Source of the DNA: Candidatus Hydrogenedentota bacterium
GTDB lineage: Bacteria; Spirochaetota; Leptospiria; Turneriellales; J094
NCBI GenBank assembly: GCA_003695005.1
Contig: RFJE01000429.1
Coordinates: 1-8,051 of the forward strand
Reading direction: 5' to 3'
Length of the DNA: 8,051 nt
This document shows, piece by piece, positions 1 through 5,639 of this stretch (the stretch's first letter is position 1; each line of letters opens with the position of its first letter). The translations under genes were made by a program, and so were the position numbers. A model generated the notes under the pieces. The model was not told the DNA's origin. It saw nothing but the letters and a program-made list of their open reading frames with translations, and made no database searches.

Positions 1-552
1 GACTTAGACTACTCGATGCCAAAAGCAATGTTTGATTTTACCATGCTTTCCAATGGGTGCTATCCCGAAGAAAGAAAAACCTATTATTTATTTGCCAACA
101 TGGTACTAGCTACAAAAAGGTATTCTGAAGAATATGGACCTGACCCAGAAATGGTCGGTGAATTCTGGAAAACTGTACAAAGAGGAAATTATAAAGTAAA
201 AAAGGGTAAAATTAAAGTTTATTTACACACTGGTAAAATTATCGGCCTTTATGGGAATTATAATGCTCAAAAGAAAGCCCCGGAAACAGATACTTTTGTA
301 TTTGATCGAGACTATCAGCGTTTTTTCCCTTCCTATTCTAATCTTAGTGCTTGGCAAAGGCTTGATCGAAGAAAAGGGCCAATTACATTTCCACCGAACG
401 AAAATAAAGCTGTCTTAGCAAATGGTAATCCTGTGGAATGTATGTTAATGCCTACCAATCCTATTCCAACCAATACATTAGAATTTCATTTAAATCCGCA
501 ATCCGATAGCGATTTAATCAAATGGATTGCGCACCAAAACCCATGGGAATAA
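1..552 (+). CDS. Unrecognised protein, probably 5'-truncated by the window edge
   Basis: The frame is open from the first base to a TAA at 550-552. The first in-frame ATG is at 16, but no Shine-Dalgarno sequence precedes it, and the upstream codons (Asp-Leu-Asp-Tyr-Ser) read as normal coding sequence. The gene therefore probably starts outside the window; from the ATG it would be 178 residues. The visible part is hydrophilic and rich in Lys, Tyr, Asn and Pro. It has no membrane segment, no signal peptide and no cysteine pattern. A short beta-rich stretch (about residues 60-82, with KGKIKVYLHTGKIIGLYGNY) is followed by a Pro/Asn-rich C-terminal part ending in NPWE. I do not recognise the family. 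It converges on the exonuclease III gene, with an 80-bp gap containing a hairpin/direct-repeat element. That it is a real gene is likely; its function is unknown. Confidence 0.6.
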   Translation, partial: DLDYSMPKAMFDFTMLSNGCYPEERKTYYLFANMVLATKRYSEEYGPDPEMVGEFWKTVQRGNYKVKKGKIKVYLHTGKIIGLYGNYNAQKKAPETDTFVFDRDYQRFFPSYSNLSAWQRLDRRKGPITFPPNENKAVLANGNPVECMLMPTNPIPTNTLEFHLNPQSDSDLIKWIAHQNPWE

Positions 553-586
553 AGTTTTAGATCTCGGCTAAACACTGATCACCAAT

Positions 587-635
587 CATGGCTACTAGCG
601 ATACGGCGAAGCGTCGTATCGCTACATGGCTACTA
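587..635. repeat. Hairpin flanked by 11-bp direct repeats (REP-like or terminator)
   Basis: Perfect 10-bp inverted arms TAGCGATACG (596-605) and CGTATCGCTA (615-624) enclose a 9-nt segment that can add a G-U, a C-G and a G-C pair. Two identical 11-bp direct repeats, CATGGCTACTA, lie at 587-597 and 625-635, one on each side of the hairpin. The right copy overlaps the stop codon of the exonuclease III gene (633-635, TAG on the - strand). No T-tract follows the stem on either strand. An intrinsic terminator for the convergent genes is possible but not classical; a small repetitive extragenic palindrome is the alternative. No second copy is visible in this window. Confidence 0.5.
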
Positions 636-1418
636 AAAAGATAGCTTTGTTTTTAAAAAAATAGGGCAGTGATCCGACCCCATTTGTTCGTTTAAGTGAT
701 CGCAATCGATGATTTCGGGGAGAAGCTTTTTATCCACAAAAAAATAATCAATCCGCCAGCCCACATTACGCTCGCGCGCACGAGTTTGCATTTGCCACCA
801 TGTGTAGCTAATTTTATCAGGGTGGAAATAACGAAAGCAATCTACCCAATTTTTTTGAATGACTCTATCGACCCAGGACCTTTCTTCGGGTAAAAAGCCA
901 ATGCTGTTTTGGTTTTCCTTTGGTCGGGCTAAATCGATTTCGGTATGCGCAACATTTAAATCTCCTGTCCAAATAATTTTCCGTCTTTTTTTGCGCAAAG
1001 TATTAATATGATCTAAAAAGTGGTCATAAAAAACCAGTTTTTCTTTCCAAGCTTCCTCGCTTTTGCCACCATTTGGAAAATACACGCCGAAAAAAGTATA
1101 TTGGCCAATATCCACACGGATAACGCGACCTTCATGGTCATTCCAACCGTCCATTCCTGTCGAAACGAAATGGTCTTGTGGTATTACACTTTTTTTTAGC
1201 CAGACAGAAACTCCCGAATAACCTTTTTTTTCCGCACTGTGATAATATTGGTAGTATTCAGGATGATCTGTTAACATCTCGGATAGCTGTTCTTTTCGTG
1301 CTTTTGTCTCTTGCAAAAATAAAATATCAGGATTGTACTTTTGCAAAAATTCATCTAAAGCGCCTTTACGCTCAACAGCACGAATCCCATTTACATTCCA
1401 GGAATATAGAGTAATCAT
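633..1418 (-). CDS. xth: Exodeoxyribonuclease III / AP endonuclease (ExoIII family)
   Basis: A 261-residue protein of the EEP/ExoIII fold, close to the 268 residues of E. coli Xth. Family members nick DNA 5' to abasic sites and remove 3'-blocking groups or 3' nucleotides, in cytosolic base-excision repair. The catalytic set is visible in order: Asn8 in WNVNG, the Mg-binding Glu37 in LQETK, Tyr113 in GVYFPNGG, Asp153 and Asn155 in TGDLNVAH, Asp224 in RIDYFF, and the terminal Asp249-His250 pair in GSDHCPI. The N-terminus begins at the first strand (MITLYSWNVNG), so the start is secure. It is the last gene of the operon. The ATG directly abuts the preceding TAA and has only a weak upstream GAG, so translational coupling probably drives expression. 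No key residue is missing. The family call is very firm; the link to its operon neighbours is unexplained. Confidence 0.95.
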   Translation of the reverse strand: MITLYSWNVNGIRAVERKGALDEFLQKYNPDILFLQETKARKEQLSEMLTDHPEYYQYYHSAEKKGYSGVSVWLKKSVIPQDHFVSTGMDGWNDHEGRVIRVDIGQYTFFGVYFPNGGKSEEAWKEKLVFYDHFLDHINTLRKKRRKIIWTGDLNVAHTEIDLARPKENQNSIGFLPEERSWVDRVIQKNWVDCFRYFHPDKISYTWWQMQTRARERNVGWRIDYFFVDKKLLPEIIDCDHLNEQMGSDHCPIFLKTKLSF

Positions 1419-2171
1419 TTACTCGGATACACGAAATTCCCGAGATGCTATTTCTGTACCCTCGGGGCTGACAATTTTAATTTTATACCGGCCCACATGA
1501 TCAAAGTACTCTTCTTGAAAATACGTTTCGAACTTACGCCAAGTCGGATCTACTTCTGCCTCAAAAGAACCAACGACCGTTTCTTTCACTTTCCCATCTG
1601 CTGCCGGTAAAATCTCCGTAATTACAATGTGTATTTCTTTAACCCCTAAATTAGCACTTGAGTCGAAATAAATGTAAATTGGTTTATTTTTAGGAAAGCC
1701 GCTTTCTAAACCTGTTAAAGATGGAAGAGAGGTAGCATCAATTTTTTCGGTGGATAAATAAATCTGGCTCGTTACTGCTGGTTTCCATAGGAAATAAGCA
1801 ATAGCAGCAAAACCACCAAGCACAAGTATGAGCGCTAAAATTGCAAGAACTTTCTTTTTTGTTCCCCGACTTACATCATCCGAAATGACTTCATCGAGAT
1901 CAACAGCCTTCGGTGTGTTTTTTTGTGGTACCGGCTTATCTTCTTTCATTATGGAATCACTCTCATTTTCTTTATGAGCGGACAAGTCTTTTTCCGCAGT
2001 TGCTTCCTTTTCCTGCTTATTTTCCTCAAAAGATTGGATAAATTGAGGAATCCCCTCTACATTTTCTAGCTCCTCAGAAATGGCATTTTCCAATAAATCT
2101 TTTTTGCTTTTTTTATTTTTTTTTCTCGGCGTAGCTTTTTTTTCTTTTTTATTAGACTCTAACTCGCTCAT
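1419..2171 (-). CDS. Single-pass membrane protein with Lys-rich cytoplasmic tail, coupled to ParA
   Basis: A 250-residue protein of no family I recognise. Residues 7-24 are strongly basic (KKEKKATPRKKNKKSKK). Residues 28-100 are acidic, polar and low in complexity, probably disordered. Residues 105-107 (KKK) precede one hydrophobic helix at about 108-129. Residues 135-250 look like a beta-rich, possibly Ig-like domain, with alternating strands such as KPIYIYFD, IHIVIT and GRYKIKIVSPEG. The positive charges before the helix predict the N-terminus in the cytoplasm and the C-terminal domain in the periplasm. There is no lipobox or cleavage site. Its ATG overlaps the ParA stop (ATGA), with GGAAG about 4-5 nt upstream. 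The basic cytoplasmic tail and coupling to a ParA ATPase suggest a partner role, but that is inference. The first 30 codons contain long A-runs (see findings). Confidence 0.8.
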   Translation of the reverse strand: MSELESNKKEKKATPRKKNKKSKKDLLENAISEELENVEGIPQFIQSFEENKQEKEATAEKDLSAHKENESDSIMKEDKPVPQKNTPKAVDLDEVISDDVSRGTKKKVLAILALILVLGGFAAIAYFLWKPAVTSQIYLSTEKIDATSLPSLTGLESGFPKNKPIYIYFDSSANLGVKEIHIVITEILPAADGKVKETVVGSFEAEVDPTWRKFETYFQEEYFDHVGRYKIKIVSPEGTEIASREFRVSE

Positions 2172-2929
2172 GCTGCTTCCATTTTTTGTAATGCTTCTTC
2201 TACAAACTCTTTTAGTTTTTGCGTTGCTTTATGCTTCGGCGCATAATCAAATAATGTTTTCCTTAAAAGATGAGCTTCTTCTACAACCACACTGCGCGGA
2301 ATTTCGACTTGAAAAACAGGCAAGTGCTTTTCTACTTCGGGGCGCATCGCTTTAGAAAGTGTTGTGCGAGTATCATGCATGCAAAAAACCGCCCCAAGTA
2401 ATTGTAAGTATGGATTGTATCTTTTCTGTGTTGTGGAAATGGAATCTAAAATGGTCTGAATCCCATCAATAGAAAATTTAGATACCTGAATCGGAATAAC
2501 TACATAATCTGCCGACACCATTGCATTGATGGTAATCATTGAAAGTGCTGGTGGACAATCTAAAACTATATAGTCAAATTCCGAAGCAAAACGATTGAGT
2601 GCCTCGCGCAAACGAAAAAAACCATCTAATTTGCCTGCAAGCATTGTATCCACTTCAGCTAAACGAATGGAAGCCGGAACAAGAAAAAAATTCTCCCGAA
2701 TTTGCGCTAAACCTTCGCCGGTTAAAGGTTCAGCTTCAAATAAAGAAAATGAGTTTTTAGGCCACTCTTCTTTTGTGTTTACAAATACACTACTCATGTT
2801 TTTTTGTGAATCTAAATCTACGGCTAATACTTTCTTATCATGAAAACGCGATAAACCATCCGCTAAATGAATGGCTGTTGTGGTCTTTCCAACTCCGCCT
2901 TTTTGGTTCGTAATGGAAATAATTTTCAC
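2168..2929 (-). CDS. ParA/Soj-type Walker ATPase (orphan, no adjacent parB)
   Basis: A ParA/MinD-superfamily P-loop ATPase, which would dimerise with ATP and move or position a cargo such as DNA, a protein complex or a cell-pole structure. From the GTG start the protein is 253 residues and begins MKIISITNQ, the usual ParA opening. The deviant Walker A KGGVGKTT is at residues 10-17, with signature Lys10 and P-loop Lys15. Walker A' VDLDSQKN is near 37-44 and Walker B YIVLDCPP near 120-127. An ATG at 2954-2956 would add nine residues (MPKSFHGTN) but overlaps the transaldolase gene by 26 bp, and its AGAGG directly touches the ATG. The GTG has GGGA 5 nt upstream and follows the transaldolase stop by 1 nt, so I prefer it. 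No N-terminal helix-turn-helix is present, unlike P1-type ParA. No ParB and no parS candidate was recognised. The family is certain; the cargo is unknown. Confidence 0.92.
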   Translation of the reverse strand: MKIISITNQKGGVGKTTTAIHLADGLSRFHDKKVLAVDLDSQKNMSSVFVNTKEEWPKNSFSLFEAEPLTGEGLAQIRENFFLVPASIRLAEVDTMLAGKLDGFFRLREALNRFASEFDYIVLDCPPALSMITINAMVSADYVVIPIQVSKFSIDGIQTILDSISTTQKRYNPYLQLLGAVFCMHDTRTTLSKAMRPEVEKHLPVFQVEIPRSVVVEEAHLLRKTLFDYAPKHKATQKLKEFVEEALQKMEAA

Positions 2930-2930
2930 A

Positions 2931-3578
2931 TTAGTCCCATGAAAACTTTTTGGCATCCTCTAGAAAACGCTTTAGCCCAATATCGGTTAAAGGATGATGC
3001 ACTAACTTTTGAAAAACACTAAAAGGAATGGTAGCCACATCAGCGCCGGCAAGAGCGGCATCGCGTAAATGAAGAGGACCACGAATGCTCGCAGCGAGTA
3101 CTTTTGTCTCATAGCCAAAGTTATCATAAATTTGAACAATTTCTTCAATAAGCTGCATGCCTTCCCAGCTCGTATCATCCACCCGGCCAATAAAAGGCGA
3201 AATATAGGTTGCTCCTGCCTTTGCTGCTAACAAAGCCTGCGACGAAGAAAAACAAAGCGTAACATTTGTAGCAATCCCTTCCGAGGACAAAATTTTAACG
3301 GCTTTTAAACCTTCCGGAATTAACGGAACTTTAATAACAACATTGTCCGCAATTTTAACAAGATCTTTTGCTTCTTTTACAATGCCATCTTTGTCTGTAG
3401 AAATGACTTCTGCCGACACAGGTCCATCCACAATTTCACAAATTTCCCGTATGACTTCTTTAAATGGTTTTCCTGTTTTTGCCACAAGAGACGGATTCGT
3501 AGTAACCCCATCTAAAATACCTAATTCATTTGCTTGCTTAATTTCTTCAATGTCTGCCGTATCTATAAAAAATTCCAT
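2931..3578 (-). CDS. tal: Small (TalC/FSA-type) transaldolase
   Basis: A 215-residue class I aldolase-fold enzyme of the short transaldolase / fructose-6-phosphate aldolase family (usual length about 210-220). It is expected to move a dihydroxyacetone unit between sugar phosphates in the non-oxidative pentose phosphate pathway, in the cytosol. Visible motifs are FIDTADI (4-10), DGVTTNPSL (23-31), the Schiff-base Lys83 in [22 protein letters not shown] (104-115), SPFIGRVDD (127-135) and VLAASIRG (160-167). Phe129 in SPF occupies the position that is Tyr131 in E. coli FSA and Phe178 in TalB. This favours transaldolase over fructose-6-phosphate aldolase activity. The ATG starts directly at the first beta strand, so it is secure, although no good Shine-Dalgarno precedes it. 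It is the first gene of the operon. By memory it resembles Leptospira homologues; this was not verified. Confidence 0.93.
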   Translation of the reverse strand: MEFFIDTADIEEIKQANELGILDGVTTNPSLVAKTGKPFKEVIREICEIVDGPVSAEVISTDKDGIVKEAKDLVKIADNVVIKVPLIPEGLKAVKILSSEGIATNVTLCFSSSQALLAAKAGATYISPFIGRVDDTSWEGMQLIEEIVQIYDNFGYETKVLAASIRGPLHLRDAALAGADVATIPFSVFQKLVHHPLTDIGLKRFLEDAKKFSWD

Positions 3579-3585
3579 GAGCTAA

Positions 3586-3614
3586 ACTATAAGCAGGAAA
3601 TAAACTGTCAGCAA
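3586..3614 (-). promoter_or_regulatory. Candidate sigma70 promoter of the tal operon
   Basis: On the - strand, TTGCTG (3609-3614) is followed after exactly 17 nt by TATAGT (3586-3591). Transcription would start about 7 nt further on, at or within a few bases of the transaldolase ATG (3576-3578). The mRNA would then be leaderless or nearly so, which agrees with the lack of a Shine-Dalgarno there. The match is by eye (-35 four of six, -10 five of six) and the site is unproven. The same 60-bp gap must also hold the promoter for the divergent lipoprotein gene; I found no convincing one on the + strand. Confidence 0.45.
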
Positions 3615-3638
3615 AAAACTTCGCTATTGAGGCTTGGC

Positions 3639-4772
3639 ATGAACATCTATAAAAAAGAATGGACAGGTACAAGCTATTGTATAAACAATCTCATGCTACA
3701 TAGGTATGCTTTTGGTTTGATTGTCTTTTTCTCTTTAGGGTTTTTAGCTTGTGGTGGGGGAATTCCTTATTACCAGCATGGGGGGTTTCAGGAAAAGGAT
3801 AAAGTCGCATGGGAGAAATATTATCAATCTTTTCCAAAATTAAAGCCAATTCCGAAAGACAAAGCGGTTAGCATTCGTGTTTTAAAATTAACAGACCCGC
3901 GGTTACCGGATTTGCCAAAAGAAAAAATTTTAGAACTTCTTACGCAAGCTCGAAAATTTGCCAATGTGTATTTAGGTTATGATGTTCGTTTTTTATATTT
4001 AGGAGAGGATGATTTAAAAGACTTTTTTGAATCCCATGCTGATTATTTTAAGCGGCCTGAATTTCGTTATCGAATTGCTTCTGCCATTTTGCATCCCGAA
4101 CAACCCAATGATGAAAAAATTCTTAGAGAATCTATTTTCAATACATTAAGAAAAAGAAAGTGGAATATTGTACAGAAGTATTTGCCGGAAGGTAAGTCAG
4201 CGTCGGATTACAAAGAAGCTGCAAAAATAATTGCGGATTCCTTTTTGCAAAAGTATTTTTCCATAGCGAAAGCAAAAGTAAAAGACGGAACTATTTTTAA
4301 GAGCAAAGAATACGCACCGACTCAGGATTATTTATATTGGACGTCTTTACAGTACGAGCTAAAAGAAGCAGATTTAATTATTACGAATTCTATGATATTC
4401 AGCGCGGATGATGGCATGCCGCCTTATGTATTAAAGCGAGGTGGTATTACAAGTGCTGTAACGGAAAACAATTTATTTAACCCTTTACAAGGAACGATTG
4501 TGTTAGGGCTACATCAATTTATTTCCACAAACCCGACGATACAGAAAATGCGGGGTGATATTCCCGAAAAAGATCTACCCTCTGTAATTGCTATGCTTTT
4601 AACACATGAGCTCGGCCACTTACTTTTACGACTCGACGAGTATTATGATTTAGAACACTCGGTGCATGTAGCCCCACGGGGGTTAAATTACTATCCATGG
4701 TATTTAGATATTGTCCAAAACTCTACAGGTGTTTTACCACCCGAAAAACAACGCATATTAGAAAAGTTTTAA
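3639..4772 (+). CDS. Putative lipoprotein with zincin-like HExxH motif
   Basis: A lipoprotein-like protein of no family I can name. The open frame extends upstream into the transaldolase gene. The ATG at 3639 has a GAGG 6 nt before it and gives 377 residues. The next ATG, at 3693, gives 359 residues and a more normal signal peptide but has no ribosome site. A hydrophobic stretch (AFGLIVFFSLGFLAC) ends at a candidate lipidated Cys (codon 3750-3752; residue 38 of the longer form), followed by a Gly-rich spacer. The -3 residue is Phe, looser than the E. coli lipobox but tolerable in spirochaetes. Near the C-terminus THELGHLLLRLDEYYD places His323, Glu324, His327 and Asp333 in the spacing of an HExxHxxGxxD metalloprotease, except that Leu replaces Gly. 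A Zn-dependent cell-envelope peptidase is therefore possible but not established. It is monocistronic and converges on the barrel gene. Confidence 0.75.
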   Translation: MNIYKKEWTGTSYCINNLMLHRYAFGLIVFFSLGFLACGGGIPYYQHGGFQEKDKVAWEKYYQSFPKLKPIPKDKAVSIRVLKLTDPRLPDLPKEKILELLTQARKFANVYLGYDVRFLYLGEDDLKDFFESHADYFKRPEFRYRIASAILHPEQPNDEKILRESIFNTLRKRKWNIVQKYLPEGKSASDYKEAAKIIADSFLQKYFSIAKAKVKDGTIFKSKEYAPTQDYLYWTSLQYELKEADLIITNSMIFSADDGMPPYVLKRGGITSAVTENNLFNPLQGTIVLGLHQFISTNPTIQKMRGDIPEKDLPSVIAMLLTHELGHLLLRLDEYYDLEHSVHVAPRGLNYYPWYLDIVQNSTGVLPPEKQRILEKF

Positions 4773-4784
4773 CGAAAAGGGAAA

Positions 4785-4818
4785 TTTATGTGGCAACTTG
4801 CTACCGTTGCCACATAAA
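4785..4818. terminator. Bidirectional hairpin between convergent genes
   Basis: Perfect 13-bp arms, TTTATGTGGCAAC (4785-4797) and GTTGCCACATAAA (4806-4818), surround an 8-nt loop. It sits 12 bp after the lipoprotein stop (+ strand) and 7 bp after the stop of the convergent barrel gene (- strand), the expected place for a shared terminator. The T-rich tail is imperfect on both sides: GGAAATTTT on the + strand, and TTTCCCTTTT on the - strand. It is therefore a reasonable but not textbook intrinsic terminator. Confidence 0.7.
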
Positions 4819-4825
4819 GGAAATT

Positions 4826-5449
4826 TTACCAGTTCGATCCGCCTCCGCCAAAGGAGAAGCGAATTCCTACGCGAGTCATTAATCCAGACATGTCTATTTC
4901 TACACTATCTTTAGAGGGCTTATATCCGCGGTAACCAACTTCCAATAAAATTTTAATTGAGGAAGTACTTCCCCATTCACCGCCACCGCCTAATGCAATG
5001 GCCGCACCACCAACAACTTGCCATGCTAAACCACTATATTGCGTGGTTGTATCACCCACAGACCATGTCCAACCATATCCAGCGCCAACAACTAAATGAG
5101 GCTCTATCATGGATTCATTTGGAAAACGCAGACGTAAGCTTAATAAATATGGAAGGGAATAAACATTGATTTTTTTTACAACATTCGTTGTAACACCTGT
5201 ATTGAGATCCGTTGTTGTTCCTACTACGGCATCATAATTTAGCCACTGAAACTGGGGCTCTAGTCCTAGCGCTAAAAAGCGATCAACTCCATAATTGTAG
5301 GACAAAGCAGCATCAAATCCCCATTTGTCAGGGGCTTTAGCTTTTGAAGCACCTGCTTTTATATCAAATGTAGATTCTGCAGCGTGCAATGTAACAAAAC
5401 CAAACAGGCAAAGAAACACAACAAAGCTACTGACTAACTTTCTCTTCAT
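4826..5449 (-). CDS. Predicted outer-membrane beta-barrel protein
   Basis: A 207-residue secreted protein. The start is supported by AGGAG 6 nt before the ATG. Residues 1-24 form a Sec signal peptide (MKRK, then a hydrophobic core, then LHAA just before Glu25) with likely signal peptidase I cleavage after Ala23 or Ala24. The mature part alternates short amphipathic strands rich in Tyr, Trp and Gly (for example FDAALSYNYGV, SLPYLLSLRLRF, HLVVGAGYGWTW, KILLEVGYRGY, LMTRVGIRFSF). This is the pattern of a small, about 8-strand barrel like the OmpA/OprF-type or PF13505-like proteins. The final strand resembles a BAM beta-signal but is followed by a Gly-rich tail, GGGGSNW, instead of ending in an aromatic residue within the strand. 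Function (porin, adhesin or structural) cannot be told. It is monocistronic, divergent from nrdJ and convergent with the lipoprotein gene. Confidence 0.82.
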   Translation of the reverse strand: MKRKLVSSFVVFLCLFGFVTLHAAESTFDIKAGASKAKAPDKWGFDAALSYNYGVDRFLALGLEPQFQWLNYDAVVGTTTDLNTGVTTNVVKKINVYSLPYLLSLRLRFPNESMIEPHLVVGAGYGWTWSVGDTTTQYSGLAWQVVGGAAIALGGGGEWGSTSSIKILLEVGYRGYKPSKDSVEIDMSGLMTRVGIRFSFGGGGSNW

Positions 5450-5466
5450 AAAATACTCCTTTTCAA

Positions 5467-5529
5467 ATTATATTTGCATAAGCTTTTGCAAAGCTTATAC
5501 ATTCATATAATTAGACTACTGGCTGTCAA
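5467..5529 (-). promoter_or_regulatory. Candidate promoter region of the barrel gene
   Basis: On the - strand a perfect TTGACA lies at 5524-5529. The best partner 16 nt on is TATGAA (5502-5507), a poor -10. A perfect TATAAT lies at 5467-5472 but lacks a good -35 at the usual distance, and transcription from it would begin at the ribosome site. A 9-bp palindrome sits between the two. The region clearly holds promoter-like elements, but which pair is used cannot be settled by eye. Confidence 0.3.
5478..5498. promoter_or_regulatory. Palindrome upstream of the barrel gene, possible operator
   Basis: Perfect 9-bp arms ATAAGCTTT (5478-5486) and AAAGCTTAT (5490-5498) flank a 3-nt TGC centre. On the - strand it lies immediately upstream of the TATAAT at 5467-5472, the place for an operator. 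It could equally be an RNA hairpin in the leader if transcription starts further upstream. No cognate regulator is encoded in the window. Confidence 0.35.
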
Positions 5530-5568
5530 TAACGTTCGAATTTTTTCTACAATTCACCTAAATTTCAT

Positions 5569-5596
5569 TTGACGGCGGATTTAAAGTTTCTATCCT
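5569..5596 (+). promoter_or_regulatory. Candidate sigma70 promoter of nrdJ
   Basis: TTGACG (5569-5574) and TATCCT (5591-5596) are separated by 16 nt. The -35 matches five of six bases, and the -10 keeps the important A2 and T6. Transcription would begin near 5603, giving a leader of about 110 nt. A second -10-like CATAAT at 5619-5624 has no matching -35. Assignment is by eye only. No NrdR-box-like palindrome and no B12 riboswitch core was recognised in this interval. Confidence 0.3.
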
Positions 5597-5639
5597 CGTC
5601 CTTACCCGTTATATGAGACATAATACAGAATAAGCCAAT

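Larger units (their letters stand above)
633..3578 (-). other. Four-gene operon: tal, parA-like, membrane protein, xth
   Basis: Four same-strand genes are packed with essentially no spacing. The transaldolase stop codon (2931-2933) is 1 nt from the preferred GTG start of the ParA gene (2927-2929). The ParA stop overlaps the ATG of the membrane protein gene as ATGA (2168-2171). That gene's TAA (1419-1421) directly abuts the exonuclease III ATG (1416-1418). This arrangement implies one mRNA and translational coupling. No internal terminator or obvious internal promoter was noticed. The likely promoter is at 3586-3614. Co-transcription is inferred from spacing, not measured. Confidence 0.75.

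Noticed and set aside
2168..2956. A parS-like centromere near the ParA gene
   Set aside because: No TGTTTCACGTGAAACA-like palindrome was seen in or around the operon, and no ParB gene is present.
3534..3638. Upstream extension of the lipoprotein frame to an ATG at 3534
   Set aside because: It would run through the first codons of the transaldolase gene and the shared promoter gap; the GAGG-preceded ATG at 3639 is a far better start.
3561..3656. 12-bp direct repeat ATCTATAAAAAA at 3561-3572 and 3645-3656
   Set aside because: It is low in complexity, one copy is coding, and it has no matching partner structure; likely chance in AT-rich DNA.
4697..4882. Small + strand frame over the lipoprotein end and terminator
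   Set aside because: It crosses the 13-bp hairpin and the 3' end of the barrel gene and has no ribosome site.
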